From: an uncultured Helicobacter sp.
Lineage (GTDB): Bacteria > Campylobacterota > Campylobacteria > Campylobacterales > Helicobacteraceae
Direction of reading: 5' to 3'
Assembly (NCBI GenBank): GCA_949287835.1
Contig: CASEHV010000002.1
Span: 30,379-94,378, forward strand
DNA: 64,000 bases
In this document: positions 37,648 to 48,395 of the stretch, in pieces
How positions within the stretch are numbered: position 1 is the first letter of the stretch
How the letters are laid out: each line of letters starts with the position of its first letter
Made by a program: the position numbers and the translations under genes
The notes under the pieces: model-generated
Told to the model about the DNA's origin: nothing
What the model saw: only the letters and a program-made list of their open reading frames with translations
Databases searched by the model: none

Positions 37648-40034
37648 TGATTATTACAAATGAAGGTTTAAGAAAATTCATCAATATAGATTCTATAAAA
37701 TGGGAAGATTTAGTAGTAGCACTAAGCCATATCGGGCTAGAGGTAGAATCTGAAGTTAGCACAAGTGTGCCGAAGGACGTCGTGGTAGCAAAGATTTTGA
37801 AACGAACTCAACATCCAAATGCCGATAAACTAAGCGTGTGTGAAGTAGATATTGGCACTGAAGTGTTACAAATCGTGTGCGGGGCAAAGAATGTCTATGT
37901 TGGGCAGCATGTCGCATTAGCAAGGGTAGGGGCAGAATTACCCTTTGGCAGAGAGGGAAAAACTAGGATAGAGTTAAGCAAGATACGCGATATAGAAAGC
38001 CATGGTATGATATGCTCTAGTAGTGAGCTAGGGCTTATAAAGTTTAACGATGGTATTATGGAACTAGATTCTAGCATTGGTGAGTTGATTCTAGGAAAGC
38101 CACTATGTGAGTATGAGGTATTTAATCAAAAGGTGCTAGAGTTAGGCATTACGCCAAATCGAGGTGATTGTCTCTCTGTGCTTGGAATCTCAAGGGACAT
38201 TGCAAGCACCTTTAATCTAATCGTGAAAAATATCGTGCCAAGTGAGCCTAGCGTAGCACTTGGGGTAGGGCGATTTTTCCAAGTCGTGCCGTATGGCGAT
38301 ATACAATCTAGCCTTATGTATCGCCTAGCGGAGTTCAAGGAGGCTTATACCCCCCTTGCTATCTCTATCATGCTAGGAATCACAGGCAAGTATAAAGAGA
38401 ATCCGCTTGAAAACTTCATGGAATACACCACCTACATGACAGGCGTGCTGTGTAACTGCTATGCTATGGATTCAAAGCTTATATCATCAAATGGTAGTGA
38501 GGCGAAATTCGCCCTAAAGGTAGATGAAAGCGGTCTTGAATCTGTCTATGCAGAGATTAGCCCAGAGCTACACAATAAGCTAAGTAGGATAGGGCTAGAT
38601 TCTAGTATCATAGATGGGAATAACTATCCTAGAATCATCGTGCTAGAGACTAGCTTTATAGATTCCATGTATCTAGCTAATAAGATTTATAAGCTAGATA
38701 AGAGTGGCTTTAGCGAGGATAGAATCCACCGCTCTACACGTGGTAGCAATCCAGACTTAGAGGTCGGTATGAATTTCCTCTGCCATGCCATTAGCTCTTT
38801 AAATGTGAATCTTTACTCAGGCACACAGGAAGTTATAAGGACGCAGGAGCCAAAGAATATTCATATAACATTTCAATATATATCTGACTGCATAGGTAAT
38901 GATATAAGCAAGGAAGATATTGCCCTTATCTTAAAGAAGCTAAATTTCCGTATTCAAGCAAGCTGTGATGAGAATTTCTTTATAGCGCAGCCCCCTAGCT
39001 TTCGCAGTGATATAAAGGATAGGCAGGACATCGTAGAGGAAGTGCTGCGTCTTTATGGTGTGGATAATATAACGCCAAAAAAGCATACCATACAGATAGA
39101 ATCTCAGCGAAGCGATGCCTATATACTACACAAAAAGCTAGGTGCACTAAGGCAGAGGGTGCTTTCTAATGGCTACATGGAGTGCATACATTATCTCTTT
39201 GATGACTCAGAAGTGCTAGAGGAGCTAGGCTTTAGCGATATAGATGAGAGCAAAAAGCTAGTAAATCCCATAACAAAAGAGCTAAATACTCTAAGGCAAT
39301 CTCTCCTGCCACATCTACTATCTAGCATTAGTAAGAATAGACGTTATGGCTATGAGGGCATTAGATTCTTTGAGATAGGCTATGTTTATGATAGTGATAG
39401 GAATCCTAGCTTGAAACTTGCTATGATTATCGATGAGTATCTATGTAAGCCAAGCTTTCCTAATCCAAAGGGCATAAAGGCTGATTTCTTTTCCTTTGCA
39501 AGAAGTCTTAGCGATGCAATAGGGCATTTTGAATGTGTAAATATGTCATTGCAGTTTGTAAAAAATAAACTCATACACCCATATCATAGTGGCAATATGA
39601 TAAAAAATGGCAATATTATAGGAATCATCTCAAAGCTAAATCCAGCGGTAGCAAAGAAATATGATTTAGATAATGTCTTTTTTGCTGAGATAGATATGAA
39701 AACCCTGCTAGAGCAAGATGAGGATAGATTAGCAAAAGAATTTTCTATCTATCAAGAGAGCAAGAGGGATTTGACAATAATCATCGATGATAGCATAAGC
39801 TTTAATGCCATAAAAAGTGCGCTTGAGAATCATCTAAGCGATGAAGTAAAAAGCTATGTTAAGAGAATCTTTGCGCTTGATGTATTTAAGCAAGAGGACA
39901 ATAAGATTGCCCTAAGCATTCGCTTTATCTTTCAATCACATAGCGATACACTGAAAGAAAAGCAGATTCAAGACGCAATGCAAGAAGCAATGGATATTAC
40001 AAAAGATAAGTTTAATGCGATTGTTAGGGGGTAG
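37647..40034 (+). CDS. pheT: Phenylalanine--tRNA ligase beta subunit
   Basis: The 795-residue beta subunit carries an N-terminal EMAP/tRNA-binding domain (VVVAKILKRTQHPNADKLSVCEVDIG pieces), B3/B4 editing domain (ELGITPNRGDCLSVLGISRDIA), B5 domain, and the C-terminal anticodon-binding fold (YQESKRDLTIIIDDSISF). It edits mischarged Tyr-tRNA and completes the heterotetramer with PheS. Confidence 0.95.
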   Translation: MIITNEGLRKFINIDSIKWEDLVVALSHIGLEVESEVSTSVPKDVVVAKILKRTQHPNADKLSVCEVDIGTEVLQIVCGAKNVYVGQHVALARVGAELPFGREGKTRIELSKIRDIESHGMICSSSELGLIKFNDGIMELDSSIGELILGKPLCEYEVFNQKVLELGITPNRGDCLSVLGISRDIASTFNLIVKNIVPSEPSVALGVGRFFQVVPYGDIQSSLMYRLAEFKEAYTPLAISIMLGITGKYKENPLENFMEYTTYMTGVLCNCYAMDSKLISSNGSEAKFALKVDESGLESVYAEISPELHNKLSRIGLDSSIIDGNNYPRIIVLETSFIDSMYLANKIYKLDKSGFSEDRIHRSTRGSNPDLEVGMNFLCHAISSLNVNLYSGTQEVIRTQEPKNIHITFQYISDCIGNDISKEDIALILKKLNFRIQASCDENFFIAQPPSFRSDIKDRQDIVEEVLRLYGVDNITPKKHTIQIESQRSDAYILHKKLGALRQRVLSNGYMECIHYLFDDSEVLEELGFSDIDESKKLVNPITKELNTLRQSLLPHLLSSISKNRRYGYEGIRFFEIGYVYDSDRNPSLKLAMIIDEYLCKPSFPNPKGIKADFFSFARSLSDAIGHFECVNMSLQFVKNKLIHPYHSGNMIKNGNIIGIISKLNPAVAKKYDLDNVFFAEIDMKTLLEQDEDRLAKEFSIYQESKRDLTIIIDDSISFNAIKSALENHLSDEVKSYVKRIFALDVFKQEDNKIALSIRFIFQSHSDTLKEKQIQDAMQEAMDITKDKFNAIVRG

Positions 40035-40040
40035 AGCAGT

Positions 40041-40532
40041 TTATTCTTTTGAATTAATAAATAAAATCCTAGTGAAAAATGAGATGATTAATGTTATAAA
40101 TAAAATTTTTAATATGAGTTCGGATTGATTTAGGAATGATTCAGAACTCGGCATAGCTGCAACTTTTGGCTCATCGGAGAAAATCTTAGAGAGATTTGAA
40201 GAATATACAAAATGAAATAATAAAAGTAAAGCAGTATTTGCCAAACCAAGCAACCATATAAAAATATTACTTTTTTTAAACTTATAGCTTATTGTTTCAT
40301 AAAATAAAATAAAAAATCCACATACAACCAAAACATTGCTTAGCTGCACGACTATACTAGAAATGATGATTCCCTGGTCGTATTTGGTGAAAGTTGTTTG
40401 TGTATGCTCATTTCCGCGAAAAATCATATCCATATTCTCTATGCTATCAAATGTAAAACCAAACATTAATATCATGCCTATGCAGATGCCAATTAAAATT
40501 AAATAAATACTTAAAAGGATTCTCGCTAACAT
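40041..40532 (-). CDS. Four-helix membrane protein, unknown function
   Basis: The product has about four transmembrane helices (LARILLSIYLILIGICIGMILMF at the start; the last is ILKILFITLIISFFTRILF) and a short loop with IFRGNEHTQTTFTKYDQG. It looks like a DUF4149-type protein but the match is weak. The ATG at 40532 follows GGTGGCGG and gives 163 residues; a start at 40571 would overlap the upstream gene by 26 bp. Confidence 0.6.
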   Translation of the reverse strand: MLARILLSIYLILIGICIGMILMFGFTFDSIENMDMIFRGNEHTQTTFTKYDQGIIISSIVVQLSNVLVVCGFFILFYETISYKFKKSNIFIWLLGLANTALLLLFHFVYSSNLSKIFSDEPKVAAMPSSESFLNQSELILKILFITLIISFFTRILFINSKE

Positions 40533-40545
40533 TCCGCCACCAATA

Positions 40546-40794
40546 TTATATAACCATGATAATCTTATCACATTGTGCTAATTTATTAAAATACTCAATT
40601 CTCTGATTATCATCATTAACAATATAATGATAATCAAGTGAAACATATTTGCTATTTTTAGAGAAGTGCCATTTTGCCTCTACATTATCATCATTAAATA
40701 CTTGTTTTATAGCAGCTAATACAGAATCTTGATTATGCCCTATTATCCTATAACCCCAAGTGCATGGGTATGTAATGTTGGCTTTGGAACACAT
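40546..40794 (-). CDS. DUF493/YbeD-family protein
   Basis: The 82-residue protein has the family start NITYPCTWGYRIIGHN and a small ferredoxin-like alpha-beta fold. Homologues occur in H. pylori and as YbeD in E. coli; their function is unsettled, and a lipoate-related regulatory role has been proposed from context. It lies 16 bp after ribE and 13 bp before the membrane protein gene. Confidence 0.8.
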   Translation of the reverse strand: MCSKANITYPCTWGYRIIGHNQDSVLAAIKQVFNDDNVEAKWHFSKNSKYVSLDYHYIVNDDNQRIEYFNKLAQCDKIIMVI

Positions 40795-40810
40795 ATAAAA
40801 TCTCCATTAA

Positions 40811-41434
40811 TCAATAGGAAAGAGCTATCCTATCATAAATATCTTGAATGTTTTGTTTTTCTTTATTACCAATAATTTTTTCTATAACATGAACAATACT
40901 TCTAACAATTACATCTGTCTCAATATTCACTCTTCTGCCAATCTTGTATATGTTTAGTAGCGTATTTTCTAATGTATGTGGAATTAAGACTAATTCAAAA
41001 TATTTATCAGAGACATCATTAACAGTTAGACTTATTCCATCGATACATATACTTCCTTTATTTATTATATTTAATAATAAATATCTTTCTGTTTCTATCC
41101 TAAAAATAGTTTGTATTTTATCATTTTTAATATCCACAATTGTCCCTATGCCATCAATATGACCCTGCACAATATGCCCATGCAAACCGTCATTTAACTT
41201 CAATGCTGACTCCACATGCACAAGACCCTTTAGATTCTCTACTGCAATAGATTTTATTGTGTTGTCGCTTAACTCCACATCAAAGAAATTAGCACCGTGA
41301 TTCACCACTGTAAGACAAGCACCATTAACAGCTATGCTATCTCCTAGTGAAGTTGTAAGAGTAGATTCTAGTCTCAGTAAATTTTTTTTAAAGAATATAA
41401 CCTTAGCAAAATCCCTAACAAGACCACTAAACAT
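40811..41434 (-). CDS. ribE: Riboflavin synthase alpha chain
   Basis: The enzyme converts two molecules of lumazine to riboflavin. The 207-residue protein shows two homologous lumazine-binding barrels: N-terminal MFSGLVRDFAKV with LGDSIAVNGACLTVV, and second half VQGHIDGIGTIVDIK with INKGSICIDGISLTVNDV. I saw no FMN riboswitch upstream. Confidence 0.92.
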   Translation of the reverse strand: MFSGLVRDFAKVIFFKKNLLRLESTLTTSLGDSIAVNGACLTVVNHGANFFDVELSDNTIKSIAVENLKGLVHVESALKLNDGLHGHIVQGHIDGIGTIVDIKNDKIQTIFRIETERYLLLNIINKGSICIDGISLTVNDVSDKYFELVLIPHTLENTLLNIYKIGRRVNIETDVIVRSIVHVIEKIIGNKEKQNIQDIYDRIALSY

Positions 41435-41476
41435 AATACCAAACCTATGATTCTATTATTCTGCTTACTATTCTTA

Positions 41477-43363
41477 TTACGCTTCCTCTAGTGGAATCAA
41501 GCGACTTTCCATATTATTATCTATTTCATACTGCTCTATTATCTCCCTAACTCTATCACCCTCTATCACTTCTTTATCTAGCAATTCCTTTGCCATATTT
41601 TCTATCGCACCGCTATAATCCCTCAATGTCTGTTTGACATGCTCATAATGTTCTTGTAGTTTTTCCTGTATATATTTATCCATTTTTTGTGCAGTCTCAT
41701 TGCTATATTCTCTAGTGTTAGCGCCGCCACCTAAGAATCTATTTCTTGCAGTGAAATCCTCTAAGACCATTAGACCCGATACATCTGTCATGCCATAATA
41801 GACAATCATATTTTTGAGAATACCTGTCGCTCTCCGTAAGTCATCAGAGGCACCATTAGATATTTCACCTAAAAACACTTCCTCAGACGCACGACCGCCT
41901 AGAAGGACATTTATCATAGCAAACATCTCATGTTTCTGTTCCAAATGCTTATTTTCCTCAGGTGTGTGAAGTGTATAGCCCAAAGCACCCATGCCCCTCG
42001 GGATAATAGAGACTTTATTAACCCTATGCGCCCCTTTTGTTACCTCACCCATAAGAGCATGTCCGCTTTCATGGTATGCAACTATCTTCTTCTCTTTGGC
42101 AGATAGTCGTCTGGATTTTTTCTCCAAACCTATCATAGTACGTTCCATAGCTTCCTTGAAATGCTTATGTGTAACCTCTTTTTTGTTTTCACGACCAGCT
42201 AGGAGGGCTGCTTCATTAATGATATTGGCTAAATCTGCACCTGCAAGTCCCGCGGTAAATTTTGCAATTTCATTTAAATCCACATCTTTCCCTAAGCTAA
42301 CGCCTTTTATATGCACCTTTAATATTTCAATCCTACCCTTAAAGTCTGGTGCATCTACTAGCACTTGTCTATCAAATCTACCCGGGCGGAGTAGGGCAGG
42401 GTCTAGGACTTCAGGTCTGTTTGTGGCGGCTAAAACTATAACAGGAGCAGTGCTACCAAAGCCGTCCATCTCTGCTAAAAGCTGATTTAGCGTCTGCTCC
42501 CTCTCATCATTTCCACCAACCATAGAACCGGCAGCACGACTCTTTCCTATAGCATCTATCTCATCTATAAAAATAATGCTTGGTGCTTGCTTCTTTGCCT
42601 TATCGAACAAGTCGCGTACACGACTAGCACCAAGACCTACGAACATTTCTATAAAACTACTACCACTCATAGAGAAAAATGGCACATTTGCCTCACCAGC
42701 GACGGCTTTAGCAAGGAGTGTTTTACCAGTACCAGGAGGTCCTACTAATAATACACCTTTTGGAATCTTAGCTCCAACTGCTGCGTAACGCTCAGGATAT
42801 TTTAAGAAATCTACAACTTCTACAACTTCCTCTTTTGCTTCCTTATTACCAGCCATGTCATCGAATCTAACATTAGGTCTTTCTGCATTAATGAGTTTAT
42901 TAGCACTACCTAGCCCAAATACGCCACCGCCCATATTTTTCTGCATACGAGAAGCAAAAAAATACCATATTAGCATGATAATTAACACAGGCATTATCCA
43001 GCCTATCATATCGGTAAAGAAATTCTGCTCGTTAAAACCGCTGTAATTTACTCCTTTTTCATCTAACAATGGCACGAAAGTAGAATCTTGTACCCTCTTT
43101 GTTGTGTAATATATGTTTGGAGTGGAATTTTTATTTACACCCTTTATCATAGTCTGTCCGATAGATACACTCTGTATCTGTCCGTCTTTGACAAGTTTTT
43201 TAAATTCTGAATATTCGACAGATTGGTTAATACCATTGCTAAAAATACTCGAGCCGTCTGTCGAAAACAATTTGAATAATATGATAGCCACAATTCCAAC
43301 AATCAAAAATATCAAGATTGGATTTTTATTATTTGGTTTCTTTCCACCATCGTTGTTAGTCAT
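41477..43363 (-). CDS. ftsH: ATP-dependent zinc metalloprotease FtsH
   Basis: FtsH is a membrane-bound quality-control protease. The 628-residue protein has two transmembrane helices (about 16-34 and 118-136) around a periplasmic domain, Walker A GPPGTGKT, Walker [12 protein letters not shown], the second region of homology [19 protein letters not shown], and the zinc motif [12 protein letters not shown]. All catalytic parts are present. Confidence 0.96.
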   Translation of the reverse strand: MTNNDGGKKPNNKNPILIFLIVGIVAIILFKLFSTDGSSIFSNGINQSVEYSEFKKLVKDGQIQSVSIGQTMIKGVNKNSTPNIYYTTKRVQDSTFVPLLDEKGVNYSGFNEQNFFTDMIGWIMPVLIIMLIWYFFASRMQKNMGGGVFGLGSANKLINAERPNVRFDDMAGNKEAKEEVVEVVDFLKYPERYAAVGAKIPKGVLLVGPPGTGKTLLAKAVAGEANVPFFSMSGSSFIEMFVGLGASRVRDLFDKAKKQAPSIIFIDEIDAIGKSRAAGSMVGGNDEREQTLNQLLAEMDGFGSTAPVIVLAATNRPEVLDPALLRPGRFDRQVLVDAPDFKGRIEILKVHIKGVSLGKDVDLNEIAKFTAGLAGADLANIINEAALLAGRENKKEVTHKHFKEAMERTMIGLEKKSRRLSAKEKKIVAYHESGHALMGEVTKGAHRVNKVSIIPRGMGALGYTLHTPEENKHLEQKHEMFAMINVLLGGRASEEVFLGEISNGASDDLRRATGILKNMIVYYGMTDVSGLMVLEDFTARNRFLGGGANTREYSNETAQKMDKYIQEKLQEHYEHVKQTLRDYSGAIENMAKELLDKEVIEGDRVREIIEQYEIDNNMESRLIPLEEA

Positions 43364-43516
43364 GTATTCCTCTTTACCAAAACATAGTAGTCAAAATTAT
43401 ATTACTTTTTTATAAACATGTTTTAACATATAGATAAAAAATAAAAATATATGAAAACTCAAATTTTCAAATTTTTTTATTTTTCAGAGGGAACCCCTCC
43501 CCTCTCTATTTTTTTA

Positions 43517-44245
43517 CTACCTTAATGCAACCATTTTTCTTCTTAGATATGCAATCTTGCTTTGAAGTGGCAATTCCTTAGGACATACATCATGACATGC
43601 AATAAGACTCATGCAACCAAAGACACCATCATCATTGCCAACTAGCTCATAATAATCCTCATCACTTCTTTCATCATGTGGGTCTATCATGAATCTTACA
43701 ACACGATTCATACCTGCAGCACCTACAAAGTCATCTCTCATAACCTTAGTAGCACAGCCAGCTATACAGCACCCACACTCAATACATCTATCAAGCTCAA
43801 AGACTTCATCAGCTACCTCTGGCTCGATTGGCATCTCAACCTTAGAAATATCTGGCTTATGTTGTGTATGAATCCAACTCTCAACACGTTTTGTCATACC
43901 TGCAAACCACTCACCTGTATTAACGCTTAAATCCTTAATTAACTTAAATGCAGGTAGAGGCATAAGCGTAATGACACCATCGGGGAAATCCTGAGTTAGC
44001 GTTCTACAAGCAAGGCCCGGGCGACCATTAATCATCATTCCGCAACTACCACATATACCTGCTCTACAAACAAAGTCAAAACTCAAATCTGGGTCCTGCT
44101 GCTCTCTAATCATATTTAATGCAATAAATACGGTCATAGAGTGCGCTTCCTCTAGCTGATACTCACGAAAATGAGGCTTAGAAACAGCACTTTGCGGGTC
44201 AAATTTTAAGGCTCGTATTGTTATAGTTCTTCCTTTTTCACTCAT
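43517..44245 (-). CDS. frdB: Fumarate reductase iron-sulfur subunit
   Basis: The 242-residue subunit passes electrons from menaquinol cytochrome b to FrdA. Three clusters are visible: 2Fe-2S ([17 protein letters not shown]...LAC), 4Fe-4S ([16 protein letters not shown]) and 3Fe-4S ([16 protein letters not shown]). It overlaps frdA by 4 bp and is last in the frdCAB operon. Confidence 0.96.
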   Translation of the reverse strand: MSEKGRTITIRALKFDPQSAVSKPHFREYQLEEAHSMTVFIALNMIREQQDPDLSFDFVCRAGICGSCGMMINGRPGLACRTLTQDFPDGVITLMPLPAFKLIKDLSVNTGEWFAGMTKRVESWIHTQHKPDISKVEMPIEPEVADEVFELDRCIECGCCIAGCATKVMRDDFVGAAGMNRVVRFMIDPHDERSDEDYYELVGNDDGVFGCMSLIACHDVCPKELPLQSKIAYLRRKMVALR

Positions 44246-46215
44246 CTTTTATCTCCCAATCGTTGATTTCTTGCTTTATAGTGAGGTTGAAGATCAAATG
44301 GCATCAATGCTTCCTGTAACTCATATCTATCGCCACCTCTAGCTTGCACTTCTTGCGTGATTCTATCAATCTCAGCTTGTCTTTTTGCGCTATCCTCATG
44401 CTCTATAATCATACCCTTAGCACCATAGCCCCTAAAGCCTGGAGGCATCTCCATTTTCATAATATCCAAGTCTTCATAAGTAACGGTTGGAAGAGTTTGG
44501 TCTGGATTATCCCAGCCAGTCAGTGTCCTTTTTAGCCAATTTTTATCATCACGTTTTGGATAATCTTCCCTTGAGTGCGCACCACGAGATTCTGTTCTAT
44601 CTAGGGCACCTTTAGCTACACAAAGAGCGATTTTTAGCATTCTAGGAGTTCTATAAGCGTCTTCTAACTCAGGATTGTTATGAATCTTTTTATTTTTCAC
44701 GCCAATATTTCTACTTCGTTTATAAAGTTCCTCTAGCTTATTTACCGCATCTTGCAGACTTTCACCTGTGCGGAAAATACCTACATCATTATCCATAATA
44801 TCTTTCATTGCATTCTTAAGCTCATAGACATTCTCAGTGCCAGAGTTATTCAATAAAGAAGCAATGTGTGAATGCTCACTATTAATGAAAGATTCTATAG
44901 TCTGCGTCCTAATATCTATCTCTGTGCTTTTGCAATGCTCTGTAAAATATCCACCAATAATCATACCTGCAACGACTGCTTCGCTAACAGAGTTCCCCCC
45001 TAGCCTATTGAATCCATGCAAATCCCAACAAGCCGCCTCACCTGCTGCAAACAAACCTTTAAGATGAGATTCTCCTTTATAGTTAGTGCGGATACCACCC
45101 ATAGAGTAATGCTGCATTGGGCGAACTGGCGCCCACTTCTCAGCTGGGTCAAGACCCGCAAAAGTCTTACAAATATCTTGCACATCTCGCAGGTTTCTCT
45201 CCACATGTGCTCTACCAAGTATCGCTATGTCAAGCCACAAATGGTCTCCATAAGGAGATTTTACCCCCTTACCATTGCGTATATGCTCTAGCATTCTACG
45301 AGAAACAACGTCCCTACTTGCTAACTCTTTTTTCTCAGGCTCATAGTCTGGCATGAATCTATATCCATCAACATCTCTTAAGATTCCACCATCACCCCTA
45401 CAACCCTCTGTGAGCAAGATTCCACTAGGCACAAGAGGCGTTGGGTGAAACTGCACAGCTTCCATATTTCCAAGCTTTGCTATGCCTGTCTCCATTGCTA
45501 ACGCAGCACCAATGCCCTCGCAAATTACCGCATTAGTGGTATTTCTATAAACCCTGCCATATCCACCTGTGGCAATCAATGTCCCCCTTGCCACATAGGC
45601 ATATAACTCACCTGTTATTAAATCCCTAACGACAGCACCATAACATCTACCATCTTCATGAATTATTGAGACTGCTTCTTTTCTATCCTGAATATCAACA
45701 CCTAGATGATAAGCCTCATTAGCAACTGCATATAGCATTGTATGCCCTGTGGCATCTGCAGTATAGCAAGTCCGCCATTTTTTTGTCCCACCAAAGTCTC
45801 TTGAGTGTATATACCCATGTCTAAAGTCATCTTCTGTTATAGTAACCTTCTCGCCATTAATAACAGCAGGTCTATCACCCTTTTGAATCCTAGTCCATGG
45901 AACACCAAATCCTGCTAACTCACGAATGGCTTTTGGTGCAGTCGTTACAAACATTCTAGCCACATCTTGGTCGCAACCCCAGTCGCTACCTTTCACTGTA
46001 TCTGCAAAGTGCAAGTCCTCATTGTCTCCATCGCTTTTTATGGAGTTTCCAAGACTTGCCTGCATACCGCCTTGTGCAGCAGCGGAGTGGCTCCTCTTAA
46101 CAGGCACTAGGCTTAAAACAATGACATTCAAGCCCTCTTGCTTAGCGGCTATGGAGGCTCTAAGACCAGCCAAGCCACCACCTATAATTAACGCATCACA
46201 ATAAACTACTTTCAT
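44242..46215 (-). CDS. frdA: Fumarate reductase flavoprotein subunit
   Basis: The 657-residue catalytic subunit of anaerobic fumarate respiration faces the cytoplasm. It has the FAD site [15 protein letters not shown], the covalent-flavin His in [17 protein letters not shown], the substrate region [12 protein letters not shown] and [20 protein letters not shown]. The length and C-terminus ([17 protein letters not shown]) fit the Wolinella-type enzyme. Confidence 0.97.
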   Translation of the reverse strand: MKVVYCDALIIGGGLAGLRASIAAKQEGLNVIVLSLVPVKRSHSAAAQGGMQASLGNSIKSDGDNEDLHFADTVKGSDWGCDQDVARMFVTTAPKAIRELAGFGVPWTRIQKGDRPAVINGEKVTITEDDFRHGYIHSRDFGGTKKWRTCYTADATGHTMLYAVANEAYHLGVDIQDRKEAVSIIHEDGRCYGAVVRDLITGELYAYVARGTLIATGGYGRVYRNTTNAVICEGIGAALAMETGIAKLGNMEAVQFHPTPLVPSGILLTEGCRGDGGILRDVDGYRFMPDYEPEKKELASRDVVSRRMLEHIRNGKGVKSPYGDHLWLDIAILGRAHVERNLRDVQDICKTFAGLDPAEKWAPVRPMQHYSMGGIRTNYKGESHLKGLFAAGEAACWDLHGFNRLGGNSVSEAVVAGMIIGGYFTEHCKSTEIDIRTQTIESFINSEHSHIASLLNNSGTENVYELKNAMKDIMDNDVGIFRTGESLQDAVNKLEELYKRSRNIGVKNKKIHNNPELEDAYRTPRMLKIALCVAKGALDRTESRGAHSREDYPKRDDKNWLKRTLTGWDNPDQTLPTVTYEDLDIMKMEMPPGFRGYGAKGMIIEHEDSAKRQAEIDRITQEVQARGGDRYELQEALMPFDLQPHYKARNQRLGDKR

Positions 46216-46233
46216 AGAATCTTCCTTACTATA

Positions 46234-47037
46234 TTACGCAACAAAGGCTAAATTTTGTTTGACATTTAGATATGAAACATCTTTCATAAATCTTTCTTTG
46301 TCATACTCTTTTGCATCATGAATGCTTTTGAAATCCTGATTCACACCCTTGATGACATAAGCACTAAAAGTTGCTAAGCCCAAAACGATGAAGAACACAC
46401 TCATAGCCCATTTTGCAGTCCTTAGTCCATTTATGCCAAGACCCTCAAACCAACCCCATTTGATACAAAGTCTATATAAACCAATAGAGCCATGCAACTC
46501 AACAGAAAATAGAAGCACAATATAAAGTAGCCAAAAATGCTCACTTACAAATCTAAAAGCAGAACCACTAGGACCTATCGTATCTGGGTTAGCAAACATA
46601 ATATACAAATGCACACTAGCTAAGAAAAACATAATAAACCCAGTCGCTGCCTGAATGAACCACAAGCTAGTATCGCTGTGTTTCATCAAATGTTTATGCG
46701 CCCTTATTGCCAAAAACTGCTTATAGTTTATAGGGAATTTCCTCATTGCCAAGAAAGCATGGGCAATAAATACAATAAATACAAATGCGGCAACGCCCCT
46801 AACAATCATCGGCTCACCTGCTTTTATAAACAAGCTACCCTCAAAAAACTTCGTAACCGCATACATAAACTCATCGCTTATTAATATACTAGACACAAAA
46901 AGCATGTGGGCTATCATAAATAGCCCTAAGAAAAGACCGGTAGCACTCTGCCACCAATCAAGCCTAGCTGGCACCCTACTCCTCTTACGCTCCGGCGTTA
47001 TCCCCAGGTATCCTTCTATTACCCTATCTTCCTGCAT
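46234..47037 (-). CDS. frdC: Fumarate reductase di-heme cytochrome b subunit
   Basis: The 267-residue membrane subunit carries five transmembrane helices and the histidines expected for two b hemes (IAHMLFV, FIAHAFLAMRK, LASVHLYIM, FSVELHGSIGLYRL), the Wolinella/Helicobacter type that oxidises menaquinol. The ATG at 47037 follows AAGGGAG and is preferred over the start at 47064. It is first in frdCAB. Confidence 0.95.
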   Translation of the reverse strand: MQEDRVIEGYLGITPERKRSRVPARLDWWQSATGLFLGLFMIAHMLFVSSILISDEFMYAVTKFFEGSLFIKAGEPMIVRGVAAFVFIVFIAHAFLAMRKFPINYKQFLAIRAHKHLMKHSDTSLWFIQAATGFIMFFLASVHLYIMFANPDTIGPSGSAFRFVSEHFWLLYIVLLFSVELHGSIGLYRLCIKWGWFEGLGINGLRTAKWAMSVFFIVLGLATFSAYVIKGVNQDFKSIHDAKEYDKERFMKDVSYLNVKQNLAFVA

Positions 47038-47151
47038 GTATTCTCCCTTCAAGGTTCTAAACACACCTTCTTAAGTATTACTCGAAATTTTAAAATACAT
47101 ATTATGAGATTATTATTTAATAGAGTTTATTTAATGCTTTTTATAGAATCT

Positions 47152-47170
47152 ATGTGTAAAAATTACACAT
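47152..47170. promoter_or_regulatory. Inverted repeat upstream of frdCAB, candidate operator
   Basis: ATGTGTAA and TTACACAT are exact reverse complements with a 3-base AAA spacer, about 115 bp upstream of frdC in the 230-bp gap to the fucosyltransferase. There is no U-run on either side, so an operator for a dimeric regulator of fumarate respiration is more likely than a terminator. The regulator is unknown. Confidence 0.4.
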
Positions 47171-47267
47171 TATATATAACAATAACATTTGCTAACTAAG
47201 AGAATAAAATTATGATTTATATGGAATTAATTATTTAAAATACTTTTATCGCGTCTTTACAGAGGAT

Positions 47268-48384
47268 TTATTTCAAACTAAACAAATTTCTTGCAAATTT
47301 TTTTACATCTCTAAATATATTTCGTGGCACATGTGATATATCCGCCATTTTGTAAGAACGTTCTACTAGCTTTTCATGCTTTTTTACAAATTGCCCAAAT
47401 CCCCTTCGATACGCATTCTCTCTGCCCTGCGATACAATATTATCAAGGAAATTAAATAATTTCTCATCATAGTATGTAAAAGGATTGAAATTATCTAAAA
47501 ACACTGGCTCTCTTAGCATGGATAGATATGCCTCTTTGTCATTATCAATTCTTATCACTTCATTCATGAGGTCTTGCATTGTGGGAAAATTATGTGCGTT
47601 GATAAAAGATTTTGGATTAAGTCTATACTCAATTAGCTCTCTGGGTATGTTTGGAATCCTAGTGTTTATTTTCTCATCGTGATACATGCCCTTTTTTATG
47701 CTTATATGATTCATAGCGACATGTTTATACTCTGGCAGACAGCATCTAAGGCTCGTATCTCCCCAGTATATAGGAATACAGCCAGCCGCAAAGGAATCAA
47801 AAAGCTTTTCGGTCAAGTATCCAGGATTGCTAGAGTTTTCAAAACAAATATTAAATTTATACTCTTTTAACCAAGCATGTTTATTAGAGATAATCCTGCC
47901 TATGTTGTTATTCCAGCCACCGCCTGAATCTACTTTCTTATAGCTTGATAACACATGGAAAAACTTCTCGCGTTCCATAGGTTCTTTGTGTCCACCATTT
48001 GTCGTTAGAATGCAACAAAATTTATCTCTATTTACCCCTCCCCCCCCCCCCCCCGTCATGTATTATATGCTTATTTAAAATGCTATCTTGCGAGTAGGTA
48101 TTACAAAAAACCATAAAAGGAGCTCTAATATGTCTATCCTCAAAGATCATAAAATCAAAGTCGATACTATAATCATAAATATTAAAATCAACTCTGGTAT
48201 TTTCTATATTAAAAAAGATTCTAACGCAGTCATACTTAAATATATCGCTTTTTTCCTCGCCGCTTATAACAAAATCTGGCTCATCAGAATCTATTACTTT
48301 ATATTTTTTTGATAAAAGCCTTATTAAATAATGATTCTCAAAACTTTGTCTCTTTTGTCCCCCAAAGCCATTAATGACTTTCAT
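47268..48384 (-). pseudogene. Phase-variable family-10 (alpha-1,3/4) fucosyltransferase, off in this sequence
   Basis: The gene is split by a run of 15 G on the coding strand (48040-48054). The upstream part, from the ATG at 48384 (after AGAGAAG), encodes the N-terminal acceptor domain (MKVINGFGGQKRQSFENHYL). The downstream part holds the GT10 donor signature (ICFENSSNPGYLTEKLFDSFAAG, then CIPIYWGD). The two lie in different frames; losing one G (14) or gaining two (17) joins them into one 371-residue protein. Such switches control Lewis-type fucosylated LPS in H. pylori. It ends an operon with ttcA and yaaA. A homopolymer sequencing error is the alternative. Confidence 0.88.
48040..48054. 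repeat. Poly-C/poly-G tract of 15, slipped-strand switch in the fucosyltransferase
   Basis: Fifteen consecutive C on the plus strand (G on the coding strand), preceded by another CCCCT. It sits inside the coding sequence about 110 codons from the start, so each unit gained or lost changes the frame. Tracts of this length are hypermutable in Helicobacter and Campylobacter. Confidence 0.92.
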
Positions 48385-48395
48385 TTTAACTTCTC

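Noticed and set aside
43486..43505. Hairpin AGAGGG...CCCTCT after frdB as a terminator
   Set aside because: The T-run lies on the plus-strand side, whereas frdB is transcribed on the minus strand, and no plus-strand gene ends there.
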